Assembly: GCA_001825335.1 (NCBI GenBank)
Contig: MHWA01000020.1
Span: 1 to 33,747 of the forward strand
DNA: 33,747 bases
Direction of reading: 5' to 3'
Origin: Candidatus Zambryskibacteria bacterium RIFCSPLOWO2_01_FULL_35_19
Lineage (GTDB): Bacteria > Patescibacteriota > Minisyncoccia > Phycocordibacterales > WO2-35-19
Positions 7,066 to 14,618 of the stretch are shown here, one piece after another; the stretch's first letter is position 1, and each line of letters begins with the position of its first letter. The translations under genes were made by a program, and so were the position numbers. The notes below the pieces were generated by a model, which was not told where the DNA came from, did no database searches, and worked only from the letters and a program-made list of their open reading frames with translations.

Positions 7066-7142
7066 ATCGTTATTTTTTATTGTTGTTTTTATTATACACC
7101 TATAATTATTTTGAAAAATAAAAAATATGATAATATGTGGAT

Positions 7143-8006
7143 ATGATAAAAACTTTACGCGAATATATTGCAGAAGCTGAAGAAAAAAAAATTGCTATTG
7201 GGCATTTTAATATTTCAAATTCAGAAGGTTTTTGGGCGGTAGTTAATGCTTCTAAAAAATTAAATTTGCCGGTTATTATAGGTGTATCTGAAGGCGAAAG
7301 AGATTTCATCGGAATAAAACAAGTTAAAGCTTTGGTGGATACTGTCAAAGCTCTTGATTTACCAATATTTTTAAATGCTGACCATAGTTATTCGGTAGAA
7401 AGAATAAAAGAAGTAGTAGATACTGATTTTGATGCTGCTATTATAGATGGAGCAGAAAAATCTTTTGAAGAAAATTTAAAAATGACTAAAGATTCTGTTG
7501 AATATAAAAATTTGAAAAATCCAAAAATACTAATAGAAGGAGAACTTGGCTTTATTGGTAAATCTTCAAAGATGCTTCTAGAACTTCCTGAAAATGCCGA
7601 GATTTCTCTTGAAACTATGACTAAACCAGAAGAAGCCAGTGAATTTGTAAAAGAAACTGGTGTAGATTTGTTTGCTCCAGCAGTAGGCAACATTCACGGT
7701 ATGATAAAAAGTGGTAATCCAAAATTAAATATAGAAAGAATAAAAGAAATCAGAGAAGCTACAAGGACGCCCCTTGTACTTCATGGAGGTTCGGGTATTA
7801 CAGATGAAGAATTCAAACAGGCCATTCTAGCTGGTATCTCTATTGTCCATATCAATACCGAATTGCGTCTCGCTTATAGACAAGCTCTTCAAAAATCTCT
7901 AAATGAATTTCCAGATGAAATCGCTCCTTATAAATATCTTCGTCCTGCCCGTGAAGCTATGCAAGCGGTGGTGGAAAAGAGGATGATGTTGTTTGCAAAT
8001 TTGTAA
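7143..8006 (+). CDS. fba: Class II fructose-bisphosphate aldolase family protein
   Basis: This 287-aa zinc-dependent aldolase cleaves or forms fructose 1,6-bisphosphate, or a related ketose bisphosphate. LNADHSYS supplies the catalytic Asp and first zinc His, ILIEGELGFIG the glutamate ligand region, AVGNIHGMI the second His and LVLHGGSGI the third His with the phosphate loop. INTELRLAY near the end is family-typical. The ATG at 7143 is preferred over the in-frame GTG at 7137 because a GATAAT box (7129-7134) ends 8 nt before it. Tagatose-bisphosphate aldolase is an alternative within the same family. The next gene, bL25, starts 31 nt later with its own -10 box. Confidence 0.88.
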   Translation: MIKTLREYIAEAEEKKIAIGHFNISNSEGFWAVVNASKKLNLPVIIGVSEGERDFIGIKQVKALVDTVKALDLPIFLNADHSYSVERIKEVVDTDFDAAIIDGAEKSFEENLKMTKDSVEYKNLKNPKILIEGELGFIGKSSKMLLELPENAEISLETMTKPEEASEFVKETGVDLFAPAVGNIHGMIKSGNPKLNIERIKEIREATRTPLVLHGGSGITDEEFKQAILAGISIVHINTELRLAYRQALQKSLNEFPDEIAPYKYLRPAREAMQAVVEKRMMLFANL

Positions 8007-8022
8007 AAATTTATATTTCTGT

Positions 8023-8028
8023 TATGAT
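8023..8028 (+). promoter_or_regulatory. -10 box of the bL25 gene, leaderless type
   Basis: TATGAT ends 9 nt before the ATG at 8038. This decides the start and rejects the longer ORF beginning inside fba. Confidence 0.5.
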
Positions 8029-8037
8029 ATCTCTGTA

Positions 8038-8709
8038 ATGACCATAAATATAAAAGCAGAAAAAAGAGACAAATTCGGTAAATTAAAAAACTTAAGAAAA
8101 GAAGAGTTTTTACCGGCTGTTTATTATGGACACAAAAATAAATCCACTTCTATTCAAATCAAAAAAAGTGACTTCCTTAAAGCTTGGAAAAATGCCGGTG
8201 AATCAACTGTTATAAATCTGGTCACTCCAGAAGGAGAATTGGGAGCGCTTATTCACGATATTGATTTAGACCCATTAACTAATGAACCAAGACATGCTGA
8301 TTTTTATATCTTTGAAAAAGGACATAAGATTGAAATTGAAATTCCAATTGAATTTGTAGGTATCTCTCCAGCAATAAAAGATTTGGGAGGTTCATTAATA
8401 AAAATATTACGAACACTTAAAATAGAGTCCGAACCTTCAAATCTTCCTCATCAAATTGAAGTAGATATTTCCTCTATTACCGAGCTTGAGGGTCAAATTT
8501 TGGCTAAAGATATAATTTTACCTAAAGGAGTTGAACTTGTAGAAAATCCTGATGAAGTGGTAGTAACTGTGGCTACAGCCAAAGAAGAAGAAATAGAGGA
8601 AGCTCCAGTAGCTGACTTATCTCAAATAGAAGTTGAAAAGAAAGGCAAGAAAGAAGCCGACTCAACTGAAAGCTCCGTCGAGCCAAAGGAAGGAGATTCA
8701 AAAGAATAA
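8038..8709 (+). CDS. rplY: Ribosomal protein bL25 (CTC/TL5 form)
   Basis: This 223-aa 5S rRNA-binding protein has the long CTC form with two domains. The N-terminal domain includes INIKAEKRDKFGKLKNLRKE and FLPAVYYGHKN, typical of bL25. GALIHDIDLDPLTNEPRHAD is the hallmark segment in the middle. The C-terminal beta domain contains EIPIEFVGISPAIKDLGG and LPHQIEVDIS. The last about 35 residues are an acidic and lysine-rich tail. The track start at 7993 overlaps the aldolase gene and is rejected in favour of 8038. The transglycosylase promoter lies only 6 nt after its stop. Confidence 0.93.
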   Translation: MTINIKAEKRDKFGKLKNLRKEEFLPAVYYGHKNKSTSIQIKKSDFLKAWKNAGESTVINLVTPEGELGALIHDIDLDPLTNEPRHADFYIFEKGHKIEIEIPIEFVGISPAIKDLGGSLIKILRTLKIESEPSNLPHQIEVDISSITELEGQILAKDIILPKGVELVENPDEVVVTVATAKEEEIEEAPVADLSQIEVEKKGKKEADSTESSVEPKEGDSKE

Positions 8710-8715
8710 ATTTGC

Positions 8716-8721
8716 TATAAT
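8716..8721 (+). promoter_or_regulatory. Extended -10 box, leaderless type
   Basis: TTTGCTATAAT ends 8 nt before the ATG at 8730, only a few bases after the bL25 stop. Confidence 0.6.
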
Positions 8722-8729
8722 AAATTTGT

Positions 8730-10118
8730 ATGAAATACGACAAATTTATTTTTATCTTTGTTTTGATTTTAGCTTCTAGTTTTTGGCTTCTAACTTCTGT
8801 CAATGTAAGCGCTTTAACCGAAGCTGAAATACAAGCTCAAGAAGCCAAATGGAAAGCCGAATTGGAAGCAACCGAAAAAGAAATTGCAGAGTGGGAAAAT
8901 ATATTAAACCAAACAAAGACAGGGACTGCTTCTCTTGAGAGAGACGCCGCTCTTTTAAACGCCAAAATAAATGAAGCAAAAGCTTTCATAAGAAAAAGAC
9001 AAATTCAAATAAATCAACTTACCGCTGACATAGGATTAAAAACTAAAACTATCGCCGAACTTGAAGAAAAAATGAATAGAGGTAAAGAATCTTTGGCCTC
9101 TATCTTAAAATCAACCAACGAACTAGATTCGTTTTCTTTAGTAGAAGTAATGCTTTCCAATAAAAATCTGTCTCAATTTTTTGAAGATGTTGATTCTTAT
9201 AATTCGATAAAAACATCTTTAGAAACCCAATTTAATGAAATAAGATATTTGCAAGCAAAAACTGATGAAGAAAGAAGCGACCTTGACAAAAAGAGGATAG
9301 CCGAAGCTGATACTAAAGCCAAAATTGAAGCTGATAAAAAGAAAGTCGAAATAGACGAAGCTGAAAAACAAAGATTGATTAATATAAACAAAAATCAAGA
9401 AAAAACTTACGAACAAGTAATTTCCGAAAAAGAAAAGAAAGCTGCTCAAATTAGAGCCGCCCTTTTTGCCCTTCGTGATACTGAAGGTATTGCTTTTGGT
9501 GATGCTCTTAAATATGCCACTTTAGCTTCACAGAAAACAGGCGTTCGCCCAGCTCTTATTTTAGCCATCCTTACTCAAGAATCAGATTTGGGTAAAAATC
9601 AAGGTTCTTGCTTAGTCAATAATTTGGATACAGGAGATGGAGCTGGCAAAAATACTGGCACTTTTTTTGAACAAGTAATGAAAGCTCCTCGAGACACTGT
9701 GCCTTTCAAAAATATAACAGAGAGACTCGGCAAAGATTGGAAGATGACCCCAGTTTCTTGTCCTCCGGGCAAAGTTTATGTCTCCGGACGTGGTTTCGGA
9801 GGAGGTATGGGACCATCGCAGTTCATACCTTCTACTTGGGAGCTTTTCAAAAATAAACTCGGCGGTGTATTAGGAATAAAACCAGACAATGTCAACCCTT
9901 GGAATCCAGAACATGCAATACTAGCCACCGCAGTTTATATGGCAGATTTAGGAGCCAGTAGTGGGGGATATACAGCCGAGCGTAATGCTGCTTGTCGATA
10001 TTATTCGGGTCGCGCTTGCGATAACAAAGCTCCAGCTAATTCATTCTACGGCACACAAGTCCTTGCAAAAGCAGAAAATATCCAACTTATGATGATTGAC
10101 CCATTGGAAGGGTTCTAA
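8730..10118 (+). CDS. Secreted coiled-coil lytic transglycosylase
   Basis: This 462-aa protein probably cleaves the glycan strands of peptidoglycan outside the membrane. Residues 1-29 form a signal peptide (KFIFIFVLILASSFWLL, likely cut after NVSA). Residues about 30-245 are a long charged coiled coil rich in Glu, Lys and Ala, like EnvC/PcsB-type hydrolase regulators. From about 255 a lysozyme-like domain follows: ALILAILTQESDLGKNQGSC holds the catalytic Glu, and GGGMGPSQFIPSTWELF is a strong MltB/SLT signature. The pairing of coiled coil and transglycosylase suggests a tethered or regulated enzyme acting at division. It has its own leaderless promoter. Confidence 0.85.
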   Translation: MKYDKFIFIFVLILASSFWLLTSVNVSALTEAEIQAQEAKWKAELEATEKEIAEWENILNQTKTGTASLERDAALLNAKINEAKAFIRKRQIQINQLTADIGLKTKTIAELEEKMNRGKESLASILKSTNELDSFSLVEVMLSNKNLSQFFEDVDSYNSIKTSLETQFNEIRYLQAKTDEERSDLDKKRIAEADTKAKIEADKKKVEIDEAEKQRLININKNQEKTYEQVISEKEKKAAQIRAALFALRDTEGIAFGDALKYATLASQKTGVRPALILAILTQESDLGKNQGSCLVNNLDTGDGAGKNTGTFFEQVMKAPRDTVPFKNITERLGKDWKMTPVSCPPGKVYVSGRGFGGGMGPSQFIPSTWELFKNKLGGVLGIKPDNVNPWNPEHAILATAVYMADLGASSGGYTAERNAACRYYSGRACDNKAPANSFYGTQVLAKAENIQLMMIDPLEGF

Positions 10119-10126
10119 CCCACCCC

Positions 10127-10155
10127 AACCCCTCCTTTAAATTAAAGGAAGGGCA
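10127..10155. terminator. Inverted repeat after the transglycosylase gene
   Basis: CCCCTCCTTTAA pairs with TTAAAGGAAGGG around a short AT centre. A second imperfect palindrome (AAATAAGGG with CCCCTATTT) follows at 10203-10232. These probably end transcription before the RNA gene promoter. Confidence 0.4.
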
Positions 10156-10257
10156 AGGGGAGAGTTAGGTCAATAAAAAACAGTATTAAAATAATGGCTC
10201 TAAATAAGGGTATTTTTAAATATCCCCTATTTAAATTAATTTTTATTTAATTTTTCC

Positions 10258-10285
10258 TTGACAAAGTTTGAGAAGGTGATATACT
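10258..10285 (+). promoter_or_regulatory. Strong promoter of the structured RNA
   Basis: TTGACA (10258-10263), a 16-nt spacer, and TGATATACT, an extended -10 (TATACT 10280-10285). This is among the best promoters in the window. The start site should lie near 10292. Confidence 0.7.
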
Positions 10286-10291
10286 GTATTT

Positions 10292-10578
10292 AGATCGGAA
10301 GCAAGGTGCTTCGCGATTTTATTGGAAACCCACTGACCCATATCGCGGTCGGTGGTGGAAAAAGGAAGGACAGAGGAAAATGGATCCTCGTTAGTTTTTC
10401 TACGACCGCACGTTCATTTTTTTTAACTTTTCCCGCTCACGCGGGAACTGCCCGTAATCTGGGGGCTAAGTGTATTCCCAGATGATAAATGATAAAGGAC
10501 TCTACTAGTGTGGAGTCGACGGCAGCCCAACCAACAACTGGGCAGAACGCCAGGGCCACTCTTCAAGGTGGCCCTTTT
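10292..10578 (+). ncRNA. Structured non-coding RNA of unrecognised class (about 287 nt)
   Basis: The segment is bounded by a strong promoter and an intrinsic terminator, has no credible ORF and is rich in GC for this genome. Visible helices are GAAGC/GCTTC; a 15-bp helix made of GCGGTCG and TGGAAAAA against TTTTTCTACGACCGC (10345-10409) with a 4-nt bulge; GAGGA/TCCTC inside it; TCCCGC/GCGGGA; ATCTGGG/CCCAGAT (around 10457-10482); and CTGCC (10448) with GGCAG (10521) as a long-range closing helix. CCACTGACC/GGTCGGTGG competes with the 15-bp helix, which hints at two states. I looked for tmRNA, RNase P, SRP and 6S hallmarks and found none convincing. A divergent RNase P RNA is the main alternative. 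Confidence 0.65.
10553..10578 (+). terminator. Intrinsic terminator of the structured RNA
   Basis: GGGCCAC pairs with GTGGCCC around an 8-nt loop and is followed by TTTT. Confidence 0.75.
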
Positions 10579-10630
10579 CATTTGTATATTTTTTTAAATA
10601 TGTTATATTGGTGGAAATAAAAATAATAAG

Positions 10631-10864
10631 ATGAAAAAAGAAATTCACCCAGAATATTATATTGACGCTAAAGTAAGCTGTCTTTGCGGTAATAAATTTA
10701 GCGTTGGTAGTACTCAAAAAGAAATAAAGGTAGAAATTTGTAGCGCCTGCCATCCATTTTTTACTGGTAATGAAAAAGTGATAGATTCTGCTGGTAGAGT
10801 AGAAAAATTCAAGGCTCGCAGAGAAGCCGCTAGCAAAAAAACAAAAAGCAAAGTAAAGAAATAA
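10631..10864 (+). CDS. rpmE: Ribosomal protein bL31
   Basis: This 77-aa large-subunit protein begins [10 protein letters not shown] as most bL31 proteins do. It has the zinc-binding cysteine set: SCLCG (Cys17, Cys19) and [10 protein letters not shown] (Cys37, Cys40), so it is the zinc-containing form. GRVEKFKAR near the end is the family signature, followed by a lysine-rich tail. It stands alone between the structured RNA and the prfA leader element. No Shine-Dalgarno sequence is seen; a TATATT box lies about 20 nt upstream. Confidence 0.95.
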   Translation: MKKEIHPEYYIDAKVSCLCGNKFSVGSTQKEIKVEICSACHPFFTGNEKVIDSAGRVEKFKARREAASKKTKSKVKK

Positions 10865-10981
10865 AACTCTTTCTTGTCACAAGTTTTATAGTGCACGGAT
10901 ATTTTTTTGCTAAAAAATTCCTCGTGCTCGCTCCGTCGAGACTCGCAAGGCACTCTAAAACTTATGACTACGACGAGTTTT
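10863..10981 (+). repeat. Large palindromic repeat (family B) in front of prfA
   Basis: AAAACTC at 10863 pairs with GAGTTTT at 10975-10981. ACAAGTTTTATAGTGC (10879-10894) pairs, with three mismatches, with GCACTCTAAAACTTAT (10950-10965). The core between GCACGGATATTT and GCAAGGCAC closely matches a segment inside rnr (31139-31198, opposite strand). Confidence 0.8.
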
Positions 10982-10990
10982 ATTAAAAAC

Positions 10991-11932
10991 ATGGATCTAG
11001 AAAAATATAAAACAAACCCAAAGACCCAATACTTGGCAGAAAACTTAGAAAGACTTCTTAAAGAAGAAGTTGATGTTTTAGCACTTCAAAAAGAGGATGG
11101 TATGGAAAAGTTAGCTGAAAAAGATTTAGAAAATATCAAAATTCAAAAAGATATTTTAATATCTCAAATGGATGAAATTTTAAGAGAGGAAGAAAAAGAA
11201 GAAGAATTTCCAAATGAAATAGTTTTAGAAGTTAGAGCTGGTGTCGGTGGCGAAGAAGCAGCTCTTTTTGCCGAGGAATTAGCCAATATGTATCAAAAAT
11301 ACGCAGATAATCATAAATGGAGCGTTATTAAATTATATGAATCACCATCTCCTCTTGGTGGTTATAAAGAAGCTTCTTTTGAAATACGAGGCAAAGATGT
11401 TTACAAAAATTTAAGATATGAGACTGGTATTCATAGAATCCAAAGAGTGCCCAGAACCGAAAAAATGGGCCGAGTTCATACCTCAACGGCATCGGTAGCT
11501 ATTTTACCAATAAGAAAAAAACATACGGGAATAGAAATAAGCCCAGCTGACCTTGAAATTACTTTTTCTCGAGCTGGTGGTAAAGGTGGTCAAAACGTTA
11601 ATAAAGTAGAGACAGCCGTTCGTTTGACTCACAAACCAACTGGTATTGTCATAAGTTGCCGAGCAGAAAGAAGTCAGCAAGCTAATAGAGAAAAGGCGAT
11701 GGAAGTTCTTATTGCCAAACTTGATGAAATAAAAAAAGAAGAAGAATTTAAAAAGTATGCATCCGAAAGAAAAGAGCAGGTGGGGGTAGTTGATAGGTCA
11801 GAAAAAATAAGAACTTACAACATTCTTCAAGATAGAATTACCGATCATAGGATAAATAAAAGTTGGCATGGTATTGAAAATATGATGAAAGGCCAAATTG
11901 ATATTATAATTGACTCCTTTAAAGAATTTTGA
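10991..11932 (+). CDS. prfA: Peptide chain release factor 1
   Basis: This 313-aa factor reads UAA and UAG and releases the finished peptide. [16 protein letters not shown] starts domain 2, [21 protein letters not shown] contains the stop-codon recognition loop, and [13 protein letters not shown] carries the GGQ motif at residues 199-201 that triggers hydrolysis. The tripeptide is PRT (154-156) where RF1 usually has PAT or PVT. The N-terminal domain is short (about 80 residues), as in other reduced genomes. ATG at 10991 is chosen because upstream codons in the track ORF fall inside a palindromic repeat. rpsB starts 16 nt downstream, so prfA, rpsB and tsf look like an operon. Confidence 0.92.
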   Translation: MDLEKYKTNPKTQYLAENLERLLKEEVDVLALQKEDGMEKLAEKDLENIKIQKDILISQMDEILREEEKEEEFPNEIVLEVRAGVGGEEAALFAEELANMYQKYADNHKWSVIKLYESPSPLGGYKEASFEIRGKDVYKNLRYETGIHRIQRVPRTEKMGRVHTSTASVAILPIRKKHTGIEISPADLEITFSRAGGKGGQNVNKVETAVRLTHKPTGIVISCRAERSQQANREKAMEVLIAKLDEIKKEEEFKKYASERKEQVGVVDRSEKIRTYNILQDRITDHRINKSWHGIENMMKGQIDIIIDSFKEF

Positions 11933-11948
11933 TAAGATTTTAAACTGT

Positions 11949-12635
11949 ATGGTAGAAACAGAAAAAACAGAACAAAAGTTAGATGAACTCTTTAAAGCAG
12001 GAGCTCATTTTGGATTTGCTAAATCTAGAAGACACCCTACTGTCGCTTCTCATATATTTGGTTCTAAAAACAGAATTGATATTTTTGACCTAGAAAAAAC
12101 CCAAGAATCTTTAGATAAAGCTCTTGAATTTGTATCCTCTTTAGTAGAAAAAAAGAGCACCATCTTATTTGTCGGTGGTAAAAATGAAGCCCAAAAGATA
12201 TTAAAAGAAGCCGCAGAAAAAGTAGGAGCTCCTTATGTCGCTAGCCGTTGGATTGGAGGCACCTTAACAAATTTTCCAGAAATTAGAAAAAGAATTGAAA
12301 TGATGCTTGATCTTCTATCTCAAAAAGAAAGGGGGGAACTTTCAAAATACACCAAAAAAGAGAGATTGCTCATAGACAGAAAAATAGAAAAGCTTCAAAA
12401 AATGTTTGGTGGTATAAAAGATATGACTGCTTTACCTAAAGCTTTATTTATTGTTGATCCTAGGTTTGAAGAAACCGCTTTGAGAGAAGCTATAAATCTA
12501 AAAATTCCTGTTATTGCTTTGTGTGGCTCTGATAACAATATATCAAATATTGATTACCCAATCATTGCCAACGATTCCAACATTGCCAGCATTTCCTTTT
12601 TTGTAAACAAAATTACAGAAGCTTTCAAAAAATAA
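11949..12635 (+). CDS. rpsB: Ribosomal protein uS2
   Basis: This 228-aa small-subunit protein has the classic segments LFKAGAHFGFAKSRRHPTVA, FVGGKNEAQKIL, PYVASRWIGGTLTNF and LPKALFIVDPRFEETALREA, and ends with SNIDYPIIANDSNIASISFF. ATG at 11949 (MVETEK) is chosen because the track start at 11910 overlaps prfA and adds residues not found in uS2. It sits between prfA and tsf, the common rpsB-tsf arrangement. The E. coli-type leader autoregulation site cannot be recognised here; no Shine-Dalgarno sequence precedes it. Confidence 0.95.
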   Translation: MVETEKTEQKLDELFKAGAHFGFAKSRRHPTVASHIFGSKNRIDIFDLEKTQESLDKALEFVSSLVEKKSTILFVGGKNEAQKILKEAAEKVGAPYVASRWIGGTLTNFPEIRKRIEMMLDLLSQKERGELSKYTKKERLLIDRKIEKLQKMFGGIKDMTALPKALFIVDPRFEETALREAINLKIPVIALCGSDNNISNIDYPIIANDSNIASISFFVNKITEAFKK

Positions 12636-12694
12636 TTTTTAATTTAAAATTTTTAAACATTGAAAATTTAATGAAAATTGAAAACTGAAAATTT
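12636..12694 (+). repeat. AT-only spacer repeat between rpsB and tsf
   Basis: This is a run of related units (GAAAATTT, GAAAATTGAAAACTGAAAATTT) with a self-complementary AATTTAAAATTTTTAAA part, directly before the tsf start. It belongs with the other pre-gene AT foldbacks. Confidence 0.45.
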
Positions 12695-13282
12695 ATGACA
12701 ATAACAACAAATCAAATCAAAGATCTCCGAGATCAAACTGGTGTCTCTGTAATGCAGTGCAAAAAAGCCCTAGAAGAAGCTGGCGGAGATATGGAAAAAG
12801 CTACCATAATATTGCGCAAGATAAGTAAACAATCTGCAGATAAAAAGGCAGACAGAACCTTAGGTTCTGGTGCTATAGCTTCATATATTCATTCAAATAG
12901 CTCTGTCGGAGCTATGGTTGAGCTTTTATGCGAAACTGACTTTGTAGCCCACAATGAAGATTTTAAGGCCATAGCCAGAGATATAGCTATGCATATTACA
13001 GCTCAAGCTCCTCAATACTTAAAGATAGAAGATATTAAAGAAGAAGACAAAACAAAAGCTAAAGAGATTTTTGAAAAAGATATGGATAATGACAAACCAA
13101 AAGAAATTCGTGATAAAATAATGGAAGGGAAATTGGCTGCTTATTTTGGGGAGAAAGTTTTGTTAGAACAAGCTTTTATCAAAAACCATGAAATCACCAT
13201 CAGGAATTTGGTTGAACAAGCTAATCAAAAATTCGGAGAAAGAACAGAGATTGGTCGTTTTATTAGATTTTCTATTAATTAA
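12695..13282 (+). CDS. tsf: Elongation factor Ts
   Basis: This 195-aa protein is the nucleotide-exchange factor for EF-Tu. The N-terminal UBA-like domain reads IKDLRDQTGVSVMQCKKAL followed by GGDMEKATIILRK. The core TDFV motif is present in ELLCETDFVAHNEDF. The protein is shorter than E. coli EF-Ts (283 aa), with one core subdomain reduced, as in Thermus-like and CPR versions. It follows rpsB across an AT-rich spacer, and a small membrane protein gene follows 8 nt after its stop. Confidence 0.94.
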   Translation: MTITTNQIKDLRDQTGVSVMQCKKALEEAGGDMEKATIILRKISKQSADKKADRTLGSGAIASYIHSNSSVGAMVELLCETDFVAHNEDFKAIARDIAMHITAQAPQYLKIEDIKEEDKTKAKEIFEKDMDNDKPKEIRDKIMEGKLAAYFGEKVLLEQAFIKNHEITIRNLVEQANQKFGERTEIGRFIRFSIN

Positions 13283-13290
13283 ATAAAAAT

Positions 13291-13680
13291 ATGACCACTG
13301 TCGTGGTATTTAGCTCATCACTTTTTATTGCAACTGCTATGGTTATTATAAAAGCCATTGAATTGCGACGCGGTAAAATAAATTTTTTGTTAGCTCTATT
13401 TCGTAAATTTGATTCTCATTCAGATAAATTTGTTGCTAGTTCAAAATTTATGGCCTTACAACTTATACAAAGTATTCGTTATATTATATTAATTCAAGTA
13501 AAAATAGTTTGTAAAAAGTTACTCACAAAAGTAGAACAAAAAATAGCTAACGAGTACAAAATAAGACAAAGCACTCTTATGGGTCAAAAAAAGATTACCA
13601 ATAAGGGTTCAGTCTCATTTTATCTTAGAAAAATAACAGAACAAAAGAGTAGCATAGGTAAAGGAAAAATAGAAGATTAA
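13291..13680 (+). CDS. Small membrane-anchored basic protein of unknown function
   Basis: I recognise no family for this 129-aa protein. Residues about 3-23 (VVVFSSSLFIATAMVII) are hydrophobic and would anchor it, followed by a basic segment (ELRRGK). The remaining about 100 residues are rich in Lys, Ser and Ile, without cysteines or enzyme motifs, and would face the cytoplasm if the positive-inside rule holds. It starts 8 nt after tsf, so it is probably the last gene of the prfA-rpsB-tsf transcript. The tRNA-Thr gene begins 3 nt after its stop. A ribosome- or membrane-linked accessory role is only a guess from location. Confidence 0.6.
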   Translation: MTTVVVFSSSLFIATAMVIIKAIELRRGKINFLLALFRKFDSHSDKFVASSKFMALQLIQSIRYIILIQVKIVCKKLLTKVEQKIANEYKIRQSTLMGQKKITNKGSVSFYLRKITEQKSSIGKGKIED

Positions 13681-13683
13681 TTT

Positions 13684-13759
13684 GCCGGCATAGCTCAGTT
13701 GGTAGAGCGCCACTTTTGTAAAGTGGATGTCCGGGGTTCGAACCCTCGTGCCGGCTCCA
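13684..13759 (+). tRNA. trnT: tRNA-Thr, anticodon TGT
   Basis: This is a full cloverleaf of 73 nt plus encoded CCA. The acceptor GCCGGCA pairs with TGCCGGC, the D arm is GCTC-GAGC, the anticodon stem CCACT/AGTGG has loop TTTGTAA giving anticodon TGT (reads ACA), and the T arm is CGGGG-TTCGAAC-CCTCG. The CCA end is in the DNA. It lies 3 nt after the previous stop codon and 2 nt from the convergent gene's stop. Confidence 0.97.
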
Positions 13760-13761
13760 GT

Positions 13762-14475
13762 TTAATTTTCCTTCGTAGTAGTTGCTTCTTCAGCTTTAAG
13801 AGTTTCTTCTAAAGCTTTTTGTTTATCTATTTCTTTAAGAATAGGTAAAATTTCTTTTATATCTTCTATAGATTTAAATCCATAATAAATTTTGTCGTCT
13901 ATAAGAAGGGTTGGTTGTTCATCTTTTATATTATAAATATTGATCAAAGTCTGTAATGCTGATAAATCTAAATTGTAATCAAATGAATAAACACGAAGTT
14001 CTGGATAATCTTCTCGTAGTTTGGTCAAAACAAAACCCTCTTTTTGACAATCTTTGCAATCATTTTCAACATTAGAATAAAAGTAAATCAGAGACAAGGT
14101 TTTGCCACCACAGCGCTCTTTTATTTTTTGCATCAAAAGAAAGTCCTTAATCTGGAGCAGGGAATAATACTTTTTAAGATTGAGGACTTCTTCATTGTCA
14201 GAACCCCGATTTTGTTCGGTGTAAGCTAGTTTATCACCAAGAACAGCCAACTCGCGAGACAAAAAAGAATTACCAATATCTTTGCAAGAAAGTTCGGAGA
14301 GTAAAGAAAACTGGGTTTCAGAGGCCAAAATATCCACCGAGATACGGCTCTCAATATTTTTTATTTCGTTAATCTTCTTTTGACTGAAATAATTGCTAGC
14401 CAAAATCGCCGTGACAAATATCGCCGCTGTTATGAGAAATGTATATGCATACTTTTTCCAACTATGTTGCTCCAT
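13762..14475 (-). CDS. Membrane-anchored thioredoxin-like protein
   Basis: This 237-aa protein has a single N-terminal membrane helix (YTFLITAAIFVTAILASNYF, about 10-29) followed by an extracytoplasmic region. A helical stretch of about 100 residues precedes a thioredoxin-like domain. LSLIYFYSNVENDCKDCQKEG gives the beta strand and a CxxC pair (CKDC), and DEQPTLLIDDKIYYGFKS gives the cis-Pro and following strand. The role is probably thiol-disulfide exchange outside the membrane, but the partner is unknown. An acidic Ala/Thr tail ends the protein. TATAAT and TATAAA boxes lie just upstream on the minus strand. It converges on tRNA-Thr with 2 nt between them. Confidence 0.7.
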   Translation of the reverse strand: MEQHSWKKYAYTFLITAAIFVTAILASNYFSQKKINEIKNIESRISVDILASETQFSLLSELSCKDIGNSFLSRELAVLGDKLAYTEQNRGSDNEEVLNLKKYYSLLQIKDFLLMQKIKERCGGKTLSLIYFYSNVENDCKDCQKEGFVLTKLREDYPELRVYSFDYNLDLSALQTLINIYNIKDEQPTLLIDDKIYYGFKSIEDIKEILPILKEIDKQKALEETLKAEEATTTKEN

Positions 14476-14557
14476 TCCAATAGTTTATAGATTATAGACA
14501 AAAAATCAAGTGTTTGACTTATTAATTTTCCAAAAGATCATTCAAAAAATTAATAAA

Positions 14558-14596
14558 CTACACCACACTTTTTTAATAAAGAAGGGGAACCCTTCT
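14558..14596 (-). repeat. Palindromic repeat (family C), intergenic copy
   Basis: TACACCACACTTTTTT then AATAAAGAAGGGGAACC and CTTCT match the copy inside rnhB (25017-25057) at 36 of 38 positions. AGAAGGG/CCCTTCT forms a hairpin. A flanking inverted repeat TTATTAATTTT/AAAATTAATAA surrounds the left side. Confidence 0.75.
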
Positions 14597-14618
14597 GTTT
14601 TTTATTTTTTAGAGGTGG

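Noticed and set aside
8660-8680. bL25 tail containing CTCCGTCGAG as another family B insertion
   Set aside because: Only a 10-nt match with no palindrome around it; the C-terminal tail of bL25 is variable anyway, so chance is likely.
10292-10400. Cobalamin riboswitch, suggested by the CCACTG string and the B12-dependent reductase in the window
   Set aside because: The conserved B12-box context is missing, and the RNA ends in a terminator before bL31, a gene unrelated to B12.
10292-10578. Identification as RNase P RNA, tmRNA, SRP RNA or 6S RNA
   Set aside because: I searched by eye for GAGGAAAGTCC and ACAGAACCCGGCTTA, the tmRNA D-loop and tag, GGAAGGAAGCAGC and a 6S-like bubble. Only weak partial resemblances (GAGGAAAATGG, AGATGATAAATGAT) were found, so no family name is given.
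10907-10990. N-terminal extension of prfA in the ORF track
   Set aside because: The extra codons lie inside the family B palindrome and do not resemble RF1; the ATG at 10991 gives a normal start.
13291-13680. Reading this ORF as spurious because it is so close to tRNA-Thr
   Set aside because: It has a clear membrane segment, follows tsf by 8 nt and stays open for 129 codons, so I kept it as a hypothetical gene.
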